NCBI RefSeq assembly: GCF_019429625.1
Contig: NZ_JAHXRW010000003.1
Location: forward strand, 248,001-312,000
DNA length: 64,000 nucleotides
Reading direction: 5' to 3'
From: Celeribacter sp. PS-C1
GTDB lineage: Bacteria > Pseudomonadota > Alphaproteobacteria > Rhodobacterales > Rhodobacteraceae
Made by a program: the position numbers and the translations under genes
Notes under the pieces: model-generated
What the model was told of the DNA's origin: nothing
The model's input: the letters and a program-made list of their open reading frames with translations, nothing else
Database searches by the model: none
Shown here: in pieces, positions 36,650 through 46,526 of the stretch
Layout: the number at the start of each line of letters is the position of its first letter
Numbering within the stretch: the first letter of the stretch is position 1

Positions 36650-37789
36650 TTACCGATTGGCCATAAACTTTTTGAGCCGCGCCAGACCTTCGCGGATGTC
36701 CTCGGTCGAGCGCGCATAGGAGAACCGAAGCGTCTGCCCGCCCCGCACCGGATCGAAATCCAGCCCCGGCGTCACGGCGACACCCGCTTCCGCGAGGACT
36801 TCATCGCAAAACGCCTTGCTGTCTTCCGTGTGCTCAGAGACATCGGCATAGATGTAAAACGCCCCGTCCGGCGGCGCGATTTTGTCGAAGCCGATCTTCG
36901 GCAGTTCTTCAAGCATCAACCGGCGGTTCTCAGCGTAAACATCCACCATCTCCTGACATTCCTGCCGCGTCTGAAGCGCGCCGAGCGCCACGACCTGCGA
37001 CGCATGGGTCGTGCAAAGGAAAAAGTTCTGGGCAATGCGTTCTATGACACGCACATGATCTTCCGGCACCACCATCCAGCCAACGCGCCAGCCCGTCATC
37101 GAGAAGAATTTCGAAAAGGAATTGATGACATAGACATCATCGGACAGCTCAAGCGCGCTGACCGCGCGGCCCTCATATTGAATACCGTGGTAAATCTCAT
37201 CGGAGATAAAGGCGATCCCTTTGTCGTGACAGGCCTTGATCAGCGCGCCCATATCTTCATGGCCAAGCATGGTGCCAGAGGGGTTGCCTGGGGACGCCAC
37301 GATCAGGCCGTCAATGCCGTCGGGGATTTCGTCTGGCACGGGCTGCAGGCGGTTCTCCATCTTTGTCGGAATGCCCACGGGTGTAATGTCCAACCCGCTC
37401 AGGATCTGACGATAGGACGGATAGCCCGGCTCGCCCATGCCGACCTTGGCACCCGCGTCGAAGAGCGCGGTAAAGGCAAGGATGAACGCCCCCGAAGAGC
37501 CGGGGGTGATGACCACCCGCCGCCAGTCGAGATCGATGCCATACCAATCCTTGTAAAGCGCTGCGATCCCTTTGCGCAGTTCCGGCAGACCAAGCGCCAC
37601 GGTGTAGCCCAGTGACCCCTCCTCCATCGCGGTCGTGAGCGCCGCACGGGCCTTGGCCGGTGCGCCCGTCGAGGGCTGGCCGACCTCCATATGGATGATG
37701 TGCCGCCCCGCCTCCTCGGCCGCGCGGGCCGCCTCCATCACATCCATCACGATAAAAGGATCGACCACGGATCGCTGAGAGGTTTTCAT
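36650..37789 (-). CDS. Pyridoxal-phosphate aminotransferase, class I/II
   Basis: A 379-residue fold-type I aminotransferase. The PLP lysine is in VINSFSKFFSMTGWRVGW, with upstream ASPGNPSGTML and DEIYHGIQYEG motifs. It transfers amino groups between an amino acid and a 2-ketoacid; specificity is not evident, but the sequence resembles aspartate/alanine-type enzymes. AGGAG lies 7 bases before the ATG at 37789. It is 94 bases upstream of the amidase gene on the same strand. Confidence 0.88.
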   Translation of the reverse strand: MKTSQRSVVDPFIVMDVMEAARAAEEAGRHIIHMEVGQPSTGAPAKARAALTTAMEEGSLGYTVALGLPELRKGIAALYKDWYGIDLDWRRVVITPGSSGAFILAFTALFDAGAKVGMGEPGYPSYRQILSGLDITPVGIPTKMENRLQPVPDEIPDGIDGLIVASPGNPSGTMLGHEDMGALIKACHDKGIAFISDEIYHGIQYEGRAVSALELSDDVYVINSFSKFFSMTGWRVGWMVVPEDHVRVIERIAQNFFLCTTHASQVVALGALQTRQECQEMVDVYAENRRLMLEELPKIGFDKIAPPDGAFYIYADVSEHTEDSKAFCDEVLAEAGVAVTPGLDFDPVRGGQTLRFSYARSTEDIREGLARLKKFMANR

Positions 37790-37989
37790 GGGAAGGCTCC
37801 TGTCCTGAAATTCCGTTCCCCCATGCCAGCGAGAGGAAAGAAATGCAATGCGGCGAAGTGGATGCATAAGGCCTGTGCAGCCACGCAATATTCAGGAGAC
37901 TTCGGCCTTGGGTCACGCAACTGTTGGGTGGCCCCGGCACAAAGATGTGATAGACGCGAAGGAACAGGTTTGAGACGGAGAAAGACCCG

Positions 37990-38784
37990 ATGAATTTTGC
38001 CAAAGCCTTCGCGCGCCCATTTACGCGTTTCGGTGCCCGTTTTGGGGCAGCAGCCCTTTTGACCGCCACCACGGCCATGGCCGCGCAGGCCTTTGACATC
38101 ACCGACATGACGGATGCCGAACGTGAGGCGTTTCGCGCCGAAGTCCGGGCCTTCATCATGGAAAACCCCGAGATGATCATGGAAGAGGCCTATGAGGTCT
38201 ATCAACAACGTCAGGCCGACGCCCAGGTCGCGAATGACGCCGACCTGATCGCCGCCTATTCAGAAGTGATCTACAATGACGAAAACGATGCGGTCTTTGG
38301 CAACCCGGACGGCGACATCGTGCTCGTCGAATTTTCCGACTATCGCTGTGGCTATTGCAAAAAAGCCTATCCCGACGTGCATGCGCTGTTGGAGAAAGAC
38401 GGCAATATCAAACTGATCGTCAAGGAATTCCCAATTCTGGGCGAGGCCTCCATTCTGGCCGCGCGCTTTGCCGTGGCGACGAAACTGGTCGCGGGCAACG
38501 AGGCCTATCTCAAGTTTCATGAAGCGCTGATGCAGGCACGGGGCGATGTTTCCGAAGGCATGTTGCGCCGTCTGGCCGATGGCCTCGAGATCGACGCCGA
38601 TGCGGTGGTCGCGGAAATGGAGAGCGATGAAGTCACAGGCATTCTGGCTTTGAACCACCAGCTTGCGCAGGAATTGCAGATTTCCGGCACGCCGGGGTTT
38701 GTCTTGGGCGACCAGATGCTGCGCGGCTATGTGCCCTACGACAGCATGGTGGAGATCGTCGCCGAGGTGCGTGCGAACCGCTGA
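37990..38784 (+). CDS. DsbA-family thiol-disulfide oxidoreductase
   Basis: A 264-residue exported protein with a signal-like start (FGARFGAAALLTATTAMAAQA) and a DsbA/thioredoxin domain whose active site is CGYC (FSDYRCGYCKKAYPD). The cis-proline region is SGTPGFVLGDQML. An N-terminal helical piece with VYQQRQADAQ resembles the extension of ScsC/BdbD-like proteins, which may form trimers. It is likely periplasmic, making or isomerising disulfides. A terminator follows. Confidence 0.87.
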   Translation: MNFAKAFARPFTRFGARFGAAALLTATTAMAAQAFDITDMTDAEREAFRAEVRAFIMENPEMIMEEAYEVYQQRQADAQVANDADLIAAYSEVIYNDENDAVFGNPDGDIVLVEFSDYRCGYCKKAYPDVHALLEKDGNIKLIVKEFPILGEASILAARFAVATKLVAGNEAYLKFHEALMQARGDVSEGMLRRLADGLEIDADAVVAEMESDEVTGILALNHQLAQELQISGTPGFVLGDQMLRGYVPYDSMVEIVAEVRANR

Positions 38785-38811
38785 TCCTTCTGGTGAGTTT
38801 AAAACAACAAA

Positions 38812-38834
38812 CCCCGCCTTATCGGCGGGGTTTT
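38812..38834. terminator. Bidirectional terminator between the dsbA-like gene and ispG
   Basis: CCCCGCC (38812-38818) pairs with GGCGGGG (38824-38830), then TTTT follows on the plus strand. On the minus strand the same stem is followed by a T-rich run, so it also serves ispG. Confidence 0.88.
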
Positions 38835-38874
38835 GAGTCTTTGGAGCACAAAGGAAACGAAAAGTGCTGCGCGT

Positions 38875-40002
38875 TTATTCGGCCGCGTCCTGAGCGGCGG
38901 CGGCCTCGATCTCGGCGGCCTTCTTTTCGACCTGCTCCACAATGTGCTCGACCATGTGGTCGTTTGACATTTTATGGTCCTGTTTGCCGCCCAGATAGAC
39001 CATGCCGTGACCTGCGCCACCGCCGGTCCAGCCCACATCGGTCATAAGCGCCTCGCCCGGCCCGTTAACCACGCAGCCAATGATCGAAAGGCTCATCGGC
39101 GTCTTGATATGCTCAAGGCGCTTCTCCAATTCCTCCACTGTTTTGATCACGTCAAAACCCTGACGCGCACAAGATGGACAGGAGATGATATTCACACCGC
39201 GGTGGCGCAGCCCCAGAGATTTGAGAATCTCATAGCCAACCTTGACCTCTTCGACCGGATCGGCGGACAAAGACACGCGCAAGGTGTCGCCGATGCCCAT
39301 CCACAAAAGCTGGCCCAGACCGATGGAGGATTTGATCGTCCCAGACATCAACCCGCCTGCCTCAGTGATGCCGAGGTGGATCGGTGCGTCGGTGGCTTCG
39401 GCCAATTGCTGATAGGCGGCGGAGGCCATGAAGACGTCAGAGGCCTTCACCGAGATTTTGAAATTGTGGAAATCGTTATCTTCGAGGATTTTGATGTGAT
39501 CCATGCCGCTCTCGACCATCGCGTCGGGGCACGGCTCGCCGTATTTCTCCAAAAGATGCTTTTCCAGAGAGCCCGCGTTCACGCCGATACGGATCGAACA
39601 ATTGTGATCGCGTGCGGCTTTGAGCACTTCCTTGACCCGCGCCTCATCGCCGATGTTGCCGGGGTTGATCCGAAGGCAAGCGGCGCCCGCCTCTGCGGCC
39701 TCGATGCCGCGCATGTAATGAAAATGGATGTCGGCAACGATCGGGACCGGGCTTTCGCGGCAGATTTCTTTCAAGGCCGCAGAGCTTTCCTTGTCCGGCA
39801 CAGAAACGCGAACAATGTCGGCCCCCGCCTCTGCGGCACGGATGATCTGATCCAGCGTGCCCTTCACGTCATGTGTCAGCGTGTTGGTCATCGTCTGCAC
39901 GGAAATCGGCGCGTCACCCCCAACGGGCACGTTCCCGACCCAAATCTTGCGGCTCACACGACGGTCTATGTTGCGCCAAGGGCGGATGGGATTGTGGGAC
40001 AT
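38875..40002 (-). CDS. ispG: 4-hydroxy-3-methylbut-2-en-1-yl diphosphate synthase
   Basis: A 375-residue enzyme (IspG/GcpE) of the MEP isoprenoid pathway, reducing MEcPP to HMBPP. The [4Fe-4S] ligands are visible as [10 protein letters not shown] and [11 protein letters not shown]. The beginning [24 protein letters not shown] and the [16 protein letters not shown] block match the family. Start 40002 with AGGCTCCC upstream is used; the longer frame to 40035 is rejected. It is followed upstream by the RodZ-like gene, same strand. Confidence 0.96.
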   Translation of the reverse strand: MSHNPIRPWRNIDRRVSRKIWVGNVPVGGDAPISVQTMTNTLTHDVKGTLDQIIRAAEAGADIVRVSVPDKESSAALKEICRESPVPIVADIHFHYMRGIEAAEAGAACLRINPGNIGDEARVKEVLKAARDHNCSIRIGVNAGSLEKHLLEKYGEPCPDAMVESGMDHIKILEDNDFHNFKISVKASDVFMASAAYQQLAEATDAPIHLGITEAGGLMSGTIKSSIGLGQLLWMGIGDTLRVSLSADPVEEVKVGYEILKSLGLRHRGVNIISCPSCARQGFDVIKTVEELEKRLEHIKTPMSLSIIGCVVNGPGEALMTDVGWTGGGAGHGMVYLGGKQDHKMSNDHMVEHIVEQVEKKAAEIEAAAAQDAAE

Positions 40003-40146
40003 GGGAGCCTCTTTGGTGCGAAACGCTGTCGTCACCTAGATAGGCCGACGACGCGCGAGGGGCAAGCGGTCAGACCCCGCTTACGCCAAACGAGTTCTGT
40101 GATGGGATCACATGCGATTTACCCAAGGCATTTCTACTGGGTGGGT

Positions 40147-41352
40147 TTATTCGGTGTTTTGCGCCACTCGGAACAGCTCCGCCACGGAGGTGTTCGCGGC
40201 CAGATCAACCGGCGTGAAGGCGTCGGACACATCGGCCACGGACAGTGCCACGTTTTTCACAACGGAGCCGGAGTCCCCGACCGGACCATAGGCCTGACCG
40301 TTCACGGCGAAATACACGCCGCCGGCATTACCCGTGCGCAACACGGGCGCCTTGTCCATCGCAGGAACGACATAGCGCTCACCAGCGTCAAGGATTTTCT
40401 CGAACAAGACGGAACCATCTGCGGCCTGCACTCGGACCCAAGACGGCAAAACAGCGACCAAAGCCAGTTCCGGCGCGCCCTCTGTCGTCACCTGAATCGG
40501 CGCGTCGTCACCCTCGGAAAGCGCCGCCTGAGCGATCAGGTTGGACATATCGTTCAACCGGTCTTCGCGCTCTTCGGCTTGGCTTTCAGCCGTCAAGGCC
40601 CCGACAGTCCGCGGATCAAGCGTTGCAATCGGACCGTCGCGCGGCACCAGCACAGGCACATCAAGCGCCTGCGGACGATAAAGGCGGTCCAGCGCCTCGG
40701 CGGACGGCGTGGCGAGGCCGACGCTTTCGTCCAAGGACGCGATCGTGGTGTTCTCGGCGTCAAGCGGCGTCACTTCGGAAATCATGCCAGGGGTCTGGTC
40801 GACCGGCGCGAGTTTCACCTTTTGCACCTCTTGCAACACTGACCAACCGCCGTAGCCGATAACGCCCAAGAGCGCGAGAAGCACGGCCGTGGAGCCAAGC
40901 GCACCGGGTTCGATACGGGTCATAAACCCTTGACCGCGCGGCACGAAAGACGCGTTCGGATCGGCAAAGGGGTCTTTGACTGGAGATTGCTTTTGAGCGG
41001 TTGCCGGGCTGCGCTTGGTCGAGGCCTGCGGCGACATGCCATGGGCCACAGCAAAACCGCTTTCCTGACAAAAGCGCGCAAACGCCCAATCCGGGTCAAG
41101 CTCGAGATAACGGGCATAGGAACGGACATAACCAGCAATGAAGCCCTGTGTCTCAAACACGGACGGATCGGCGTTCTCGATCGCGGCGATGTAAGTCGCC
41201 TTGATCTTCAGCTCGCGCTGGACGTCCAAAAGGGATTTGCCAATGGTTGCACGTTCACCACGCATGACATCTCCGAGCCGCAACTCGAAGTCATCAAACC
41301 CGCGAGGTTGTTCCTGCTCCTCGACGGGTGGTTTGCTCCACCGCCTCATCAT
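40147..41352 (-). CDS. RodZ-like helix-turn-helix membrane protein
   Basis: A 401-residue protein. The N-terminal HTH_25 domain (GERATIGKSLLDVQRELKIKATYIAAIENADPSVF) is followed by a single membrane segment near residues 152-171 (AVLLALLGVIGYGGWSVLQEV). The periplasmic domain ends in a DUF4115-like beta domain (VRVQAADGSVLFEKILDAGERYVVP). This is the RodZ layout, which anchors MreB to control cell shape; alphaproteobacterial versions are often placed next to ispG, as here. Confidence 0.85.
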   Translation of the reverse strand: MMRRWSKPPVEEQEQPRGFDDFELRLGDVMRGERATIGKSLLDVQRELKIKATYIAAIENADPSVFETQGFIAGYVRSYARYLELDPDWAFARFCQESGFAVAHGMSPQASTKRSPATAQKQSPVKDPFADPNASFVPRGQGFMTRIEPGALGSTAVLLALLGVIGYGGWSVLQEVQKVKLAPVDQTPGMISEVTPLDAENTTIASLDESVGLATPSAEALDRLYRPQALDVPVLVPRDGPIATLDPRTVGALTAESQAEEREDRLNDMSNLIAQAALSEGDDAPIQVTTEGAPELALVAVLPSWVRVQAADGSVLFEKILDAGERYVVPAMDKAPVLRTGNAGGVYFAVNGQAYGPVGDSGSVVKNVALSVADVSDAFTPVDLAANTSVAELFRVAQNTE

Positions 41353-41467
41353 GCCTGTGTGCCGCCCTAAGTTGGTTCTGTCCCCATGAGCTTTTAAACG
41401 ATTCGTCTTAAGCTCTTGGAAACAGTATTACCACATGCTCAAACCGGGCGCACAGGGCTTATGCGTA

Positions 41468-42697
41468 TCACCCGGCCATTTCGGCACGATTCAGCGCACA
41501 GTGGCTCCAGAGCGCGTCCAGCGCCTTGATCAGATGATCCATTTCATTGGGCCCATGCACCGGCGACGGCGTGAACCGCAAACGCTCGGTGCCGCGCGGA
41601 ACGGTCGGGAAATTCACCGGCTGCACGTAGATACCGTAATGCTCCAGCATCATATCCGACATCAATTTCGTGTGTTTCGGATCGCCCACGATCAGCGGCA
41701 CGATGTGGGACCCATTGTCGGTGATCGGCATGCCGAGACCTTTTAGGCGCGTCTTGAGGATTTTCGCCTGGGTCTGATGCTCTTCGCGCAGTTTGACACC
41801 GCCCTCGCCCTTGAGAAACGCGATAGAGGCCGCAGCGCCCGCCGCGACAGCCGGCGGGATCGAGGTCGTGAAGATGAAACCCGGCGCGTAAGAGCGCACA
41901 GCGTCGCACATTTTCGCACTTGCCGCGATGTAACCGCCGAAGACACCAAAGGCCTTGCCAAGCGTGCCGTTGATGATGTCGACACGGCCCATCAGACCGT
42001 CGCGTTCGGCCACGCCGCCGCCGCGCGGGCCATACATGCCAACCGCATGCACCTCGTCGAGATAGGTGAGGGCGTTGAATTCGTCGGCAATGTCACAAAG
42101 TTCCTTGATCGGCCCGAAATCGCCATCCATGGAGTAGACAGACTCAAAGGCAATCAGCTTCGGCGCTTCAGGATCGTCAGCGGCCAGAAGTTCGCGCAGG
42201 TGGTCGAGATCGTTGTGGCGGAAGATACGTTTGGCGCCACCGTTGCGACGGATGCCCTCAATCATCGAAGCGTGGTTCAGTTCGTCGGAATAGATGATCA
42301 GCCCCGGAAACAGCGTCGGAAGCGTCGAAAGCGTGGCGTCATTGGCAATATAAGCCGAAGAGAACACAAGCGCAGCTTCTTTGCCGTGGAGATCAGCCAG
42401 CTCGGCCTCGAGACGTTTGTGGTAGACCGTAGTGCCCGAGATGTTGCGCGTGCCGCCGGAGCCCGCGCCCGTGGCGTCGACAGCCTCTTTCATGGCGTCG
42501 AGCACGACCGGGTTTTGCCCCATGCCGAGGTAGTCATTGCCGCACCAGACCGTTACGGGTTGCTCTGTGCCGTCGGGGCGCGTCCATGTGGCGTGGGGGA
42601 ATTGCCCGCGCTTACGCTCGATGTCGATGAAGGTACGGTAGCGGCCTTCGTCGTGCAAACGTTGGATCGCCTCGTCAAGCTTCGCCGTGTAGTCCAC
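41468..42697 (-). CDS. hemA: 5-aminolevulinate synthase
   Basis: A 409-residue alphaproteobacterial ALA synthase, condensing glycine and succinyl-CoA for tetrapyrrole synthesis with PLP. Key motifs are [41 protein letters not shown] and the PLP lysine in [15 protein letters not shown]. The start is a GTG at 42697 ([28 protein letters not shown]) with AAAGGA upstream, matching the usual N-terminus; the open frame to 42778 adds 27 unlikely residues. Confidence 0.95.
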   Translation of the reverse strand: MDYTAKLDEAIQRLHDEGRYRTFIDIERKRGQFPHATWTRPDGTEQPVTVWCGNDYLGMGQNPVVLDAMKEAVDATGAGSGGTRNISGTTVYHKRLEAELADLHGKEAALVFSSAYIANDATLSTLPTLFPGLIIYSDELNHASMIEGIRRNGGAKRIFRHNDLDHLRELLAADDPEAPKLIAFESVYSMDGDFGPIKELCDIADEFNALTYLDEVHAVGMYGPRGGGVAERDGLMGRVDIINGTLGKAFGVFGGYIAASAKMCDAVRSYAPGFIFTTSIPPAVAAGAAASIAFLKGEGGVKLREEHQTQAKILKTRLKGLGMPITDNGSHIVPLIVGDPKHTKLMSDMMLEHYGIYVQPVNFPTVPRGTERLRFTPSPVHGPNEMDHLIKALDALWSHCALNRAEMAG

Positions 42698-42982
42698 TTT
42701 TTGTCCTTTCGCGCGTCTCAGGTCTGCCTCTTTTAGCGACATCAAACGAAAATTGCGACTCATATTCACAATTCGCAAGATAATACCTTTTGGCTAGACC
42801 ACCTTTCGCAAGAGCCCGGATGAGATCACGCCGGTGATCACGAGCACAATGCCCTGCCCTTTTAGAATGACTAAAAACCCTTTCAGAATGATCTATGTCA
42901 ACCCGGCAAGACGCTCTGGACACCAGATGTGATCGGCGTAAGCTGCGACAAAACATCCTAAGACGATCAAAGGTTTCCTATA

Positions 42983-44368
42983 ATGAACACCCGTCTCGAC
43001 CCGGTGCTGACCCGCATCGATTCCGATCTCGACGCCTCTCTCGACCGCTTGATGGATTTGCTGCGCATTCCGTCGATCTCCACCGACCCGGCGCATAAGG
43101 CCGACTGCCTCAAAGCTGCCGAGTGGTTGGTGGCCGATCTGCAATCTTTGGGAGCTGACGCGGAGCTTTGCGAGACCCCCGGCCACCCGATGGTCTATGG
43201 CAAAATCGGCTCCGGTGGCCCGCATCTCTTGTTCTACGGGCACTATGATGTGCAGCCGGTCGATCCGCTGTCGCTGTGGGATCACGACCCGTTTGCACCC
43301 TTTATCGAAGAGCGCGAGACTGGCAAGGTGATCCGCGGCCGCGGCGCCTCGGACGACAAAGGTCAGCTCATGACCTTCGTCGAGGCCTGCCGCGCCTGGA
43401 TTGCCGAGCACGGTTCCCTACCCTGCACCATCACGTTTTTCTTCGAAGGCGAAGAGGAAAGTGGCTCGCCCTCGCTCATCCCATTTATGGAAGCCAATAA
43501 GGACAAGCTTTCCGCCGATCTGGCGCTGATCTGCGACACCTCCATGGTGGCACCGGGCGTGCCGTCGATCTGTTCACAGCTTCGGGGCATGTTGAAGGAC
43601 GAATTCACCCTGACCGGCCCCACGATGGACCTGCACTCCGGTCACTACGGCGGCCCGGCGCTCAACCCGCTGCGCGAAATCTCAAAAATCGTGGCAAGCT
43701 TCCATGACGATCAGGGCCGTGTGACGGTCAAGGATTTCTATGACGGCGTCGCAGAGGTCCCTGCCGATATCCTCGAACAATGGAAGGGCTGCGGCTTTGA
43801 CGAGGAGGAGTATCTCTCCGGTGTTGGCATGACCGTCGCTCACGGCGAAGTGGGCTATTCCACCTTGGAACAGCAATGGGCGCGCCCGACACTGGAAATC
43901 AACGGCATGTGGGGTGGCTACCAAGGACCGGGCACGAAAACTGTGATCCCGTCCGAGGCGCATTGCAAAATCACATGTCGTCTGGTCGGCACGCAAGACC
44001 CGGATGCAATTCGCGAGAACCTCCGCGCCCATGTGGAAAGCCGCCTGCCGACGGACGCGAAAGTCACATGGAACCAAGACTTGGACGGCTCTCCAGCCGC
44101 CGTGATGAATACCGCGCGCCCGGAATTCGAAGCCGCGCGTCAGGCGCTCTCAGCCGAATGGGACCGGGAGGCGGTGTTTGCGGGCATGGGCGGATCCATC
44201 CCGATTGCCGGTTTCTTCACTACGATTTTGGGGCTGGATTCGATGTTGGTCGGCTATGCCGATGATGATGACCGTATCCACTCGCCCAATGAGAAATACG
44301 GCCTGACGAATTTCCACAAAGGCATCCGCTCCTGGGCGCGTATCCTCGACGCGGTCTCGAAAGCCTGA
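42983..44368 (+). CDS. M20/M25/M40-family dipeptidase
   Basis: A 461-residue zinc peptidase related to ArgE/DapE and carnosinases. Metal and catalytic residues are seen in LLFYGHYDVQPVDP, GRGASDDKGQ, FFFEGEEESGSPS (general base Glu), ICDTSM, and a late His in FHKGIRSWA. A lid/dimerisation domain lies in the middle. It probably hydrolyses dipeptides or N-acyl amino acids in the cytoplasm. AAAGG precedes the ATG. It is divergent from hemA and followed by a terminator. Confidence 0.9.
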   Translation: MNTRLDPVLTRIDSDLDASLDRLMDLLRIPSISTDPAHKADCLKAAEWLVADLQSLGADAELCETPGHPMVYGKIGSGGPHLLFYGHYDVQPVDPLSLWDHDPFAPFIEERETGKVIRGRGASDDKGQLMTFVEACRAWIAEHGSLPCTITFFFEGEEESGSPSLIPFMEANKDKLSADLALICDTSMVAPGVPSICSQLRGMLKDEFTLTGPTMDLHSGHYGGPALNPLREISKIVASFHDDQGRVTVKDFYDGVAEVPADILEQWKGCGFDEEEYLSGVGMTVAHGEVGYSTLEQQWARPTLEINGMWGGYQGPGTKTVIPSEAHCKITCRLVGTQDPDAIRENLRAHVESRLPTDAKVTWNQDLDGSPAAVMNTARPEFEAARQALSAEWDREAVFAGMGGSIPIAGFFTTILGLDSMLVGYADDDDRIHSPNEKYGLTNFHKGIRSWARILDAVSKA

Positions 44369-44394
44369 GAGTTAAAGCCATCCCGCTTTGCCTC

Positions 44395-44421
44395 CCTCGC
44401 GCGGTTCATACCCGCGCGGGG
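44395..44421 (+). terminator. Terminator after the M20 dipeptidase gene
   Basis: CCTCGCGCGG (44395-44404) pairs with CCGCGCGGGG (44412-44421), one G-U pair, and is followed by the T-rich CGTTCCTTT. Confidence 0.78.
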
Positions 44422-44494
44422 CGTTCCTTTCCGATCTTCTAAGAATTTGATCAGACAAGGTGCTTTCCCATACCGGATGCCGTGTATCGCAGCC

Positions 44495-44731
44495 CTAGCC
44501 TTTCGAAGTGCCCTTAACGGAGCCAAATTTCCGCCATATCTTCAGACCCAAAAGCAGCCAAGGCAGCCCATGAAGCGCCAAATCAAAAACATCTATGGGC
44601 TGAACGAGCATGCCAGAGAACAGCAGTTTCAACTTCTCCCAGACATGAGGTTCCGGAACAAAAGGTGCCAGACCCAAGGTCAAAGACGCAAAGACCAGGG
44701 TTGAGAGCGGCAGGGAATCGATCAGTTTCAT
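44495..44731 (-). CDS. Small conserved membrane protein
   Basis: A 78-residue protein with two hydrophobic segments (LSTLVFASLTLGLAPF and FDLALHGLPWLLLGLKI) and the conserved PEPHVWEKLKLLFSGMLVQPIDVFD block. I recognise this as a small roseobacter/alphaproteobacterial membrane protein often labelled RND transporter in databases, although it is far too small to be a pump. It is downstream of cheD by 170 bases on the same strand. Function unknown. Confidence 0.7.
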   Translation of the reverse strand: MKLIDSLPLSTLVFASLTLGLAPFVPEPHVWEKLKLLFSGMLVQPIDVFDLALHGLPWLLLGLKIWRKFGSVKGTSKG

Positions 44732-44901
44732 ATCTCATTTCTGCCGCGCTCACTGCGTTTCGCCAAGGGGCCGCATCTCGTTCGTCGAGTATCACAGCGA
44801 AACAGGAAATGCCTTGAATAGGTCCGAAATTGGATCAAAGGGAATGCCAGAACCCGCCCCAGGTGCATTCGGGGTCAGCACGGAACCACGCACCGCAAAG
44901 T

Positions 44902-45435
44902 TTAGAACAACTCAAGATCGCTTGTCGTTTCTGGCACGGGACGCCTTTCAATGAGATGCGGATCCTCCACCAGCTTTTGACGGGCTTTTCCCTGCGCCGG
45001 GAAAAATTCCACGCGACGCGCCTGTCCGCCGCCAAGGCTTTTACCATCACACGGAATATTCTCGCGCTTGAGATAGGACAGAACGAACAGACCGTTTTGA
45101 TTGCCCGCATTGGTCAGACCTTTGTACATTTCGGCTCCTCCAAAGACTTTGGCTCGCAAACGTTCCCGCACCGCGCCAGCACGAATGAGCGCGTTGATCA
45201 AAAGCTCCATGGCATTGGCGCCAAAAGAGCTCACATCGCTGCGAGAGGAAGGCCCCTCGGGCAATAGGAAATGGTTCATTCCACCGATTTTCGCCACGGG
45301 ATCCCAAAGGCAGGTTGCTACACACGAGCCAAGAATGGTCGAGATCACGGCTTCTTCCACACCCGCGATCGCATATTCGCCTTGAGCGATATAGGTCCGG
45401 ATGCCTCCGCTGCGTTTTTGGAGCATGGCTGTCAT
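44902..45435 (-). CDS. cheD: Chemoreceptor glutamine deamidase CheD
   Basis: A 177-residue CheD. The catalytic Cys is in TILGSCVATCLWDP and the catalytic His in IGGMNHFLLPEG. It deamidates glutamines in chemoreceptors to help receptor maturation and adaptation. Its start overlaps the cheB stop by 4 bases (45432-45435), so the two are coupled. It is the last chemotaxis gene of the operon. Confidence 0.93.
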   Translation of the reverse strand: MTAMLQKRSGGIRTYIAQGEYAIAGVEEAVISTILGSCVATCLWDPVAKIGGMNHFLLPEGPSSRSDVSSFGANAMELLINALIRAGAVRERLRAKVFGGAEMYKGLTNAGNQNGLFVLSYLKRENIPCDGKSLGGGQARRVEFFPAQGKARQKLVEDPHLIERRPVPETTSDLELF

Positions 45436-46466
45436 GTGGCCCTCATTTTCACGGGCGTCTCACATAGCCGCAGAAGCGCGTCACCGACCTGATCCAAATC
45501 CGCCCATTCCTCAACGCCTCCCATTTCCGCAGCAACGCGCGGCATACCGAAAACCACGCAGGTTTGCTGACTTTGACCCAGAGTTTTTGCCCCCGCGTCT
45601 CTAAGCGCTTTCATCCCGATTGCCCCGTCTCCGCCCATCCCGGTCAATATACCGGCCACAATTCTCGGCGCGTGACCTACAGCCGATAAAAACATGGAAT
45701 CGACAGAGGGACGATGACCGGACACATGCGGCCCTTGATGGAGCTTCACCCTGAGCTCGGCTTTGCCGGTCACATTGAGATGGTATTCTCCCCCAGGTGC
45801 AATCATGACCTGACCTGTCCGCAAAACTGCGCCATCTTCCGCCAAACACACCTTTGGCTGCACCAAAGGATCCAGACGTGCGGCAAAACTGACAAGAAAG
45901 GGTTCAGGCATATGCTGAGTGATCAACGTCGGAGGGCAATCGGAAGGAAAACGTTGTAGAATTCGCTCGATCGCATCAACTGCACCCGTCGATCCCCCGA
46001 TCATGCAGATACGTCGAAACCGTCTATTTTGTTGCGGGATCGTCTTGCTTCGAACTGGGCGAGACAGGCTAACTTGCGCACGCGCAGCTAAAGCGACTGT
46101 ATCTGCCAATCTCGAAAAATTATCGCTCCCTGCTCCAACCTTAGGTTTCTCGACACAATCCACAGCGCCAAGCGCCATGGCCTCAACGGCAACATCGCTC
46201 CCTTTGCGCGTCAATGTGGACACCATCACAACAGGCATCGGTCGGTGCTTCATCACCCTTTGAAGAAATTCCAATCCGCTCATATTGGGCATTTCCACAT
46301 CGAGCGTCATGACATCCGGACGATGCGCATTCACCGCATCGCGCGCCTCACGCGCGGTGCCTGCTTCTGCAACAACTTCCAAACGCCGGTCTGCTTCAAG
46401 AATGGATCGAATGAGCCGCCGCATTGTGGCAGAGTCGTCAACAATCAACACACGTAACGGTTTCAC
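45432..46466 (-). CDS. cheB: Protein-glutamate methylesterase/response regulator CheB
   Basis: A 344-residue CheB. The N-terminal receiver domain has the acidic pocket VDDSATMR and the phosphoacceptor Asp in VMTLDVEMPNMSGLEFL. The C-terminal methylesterase has Ser in CMIGGSTGAVDAIE, His in TLITQHMPEPF and Asp in GILTGMGGDGAIGMKAL. It removes methyl groups from chemoreceptors during adaptation. It lies between mcp (60 bases) and cheD (4-base overlap); no CheA, CheW or CheR gene is seen nearby. Confidence 0.95.
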   Translation of the reverse strand: MKPLRVLIVDDSATMRRLIRSILEADRRLEVVAEAGTAREARDAVNAHRPDVMTLDVEMPNMSGLEFLQRVMKHRPMPVVMVSTLTRKGSDVAVEAMALGAVDCVEKPKVGAGSDNFSRLADTVALAARAQVSLSRPVRSKTIPQQNRRFRRICMIGGSTGAVDAIERILQRFPSDCPPTLITQHMPEPFLVSFAARLDPLVQPKVCLAEDGAVLRTGQVMIAPGGEYHLNVTGKAELRVKLHQGPHVSGHRPSVDSMFLSAVGHAPRIVAGILTGMGGDGAIGMKALRDAGAKTLGQSQQTCVVFGMPRVAAEMGGVEEWADLDQVGDALLRLCETPVKMRAT

Positions 46467-46526
46467 ACCGACATCCTTTTCCTAAACATCCTATTCTGGA
46501 GCAATGGCTGTTGCATCAGCCTCCTC

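Noticed and set aside
38974-40842. 622-codon plus-strand frame opposite ispG and the RodZ-like gene
   Set aside because: It crosses the boundary between two real genes in antisense, so it cannot be a normal gene.
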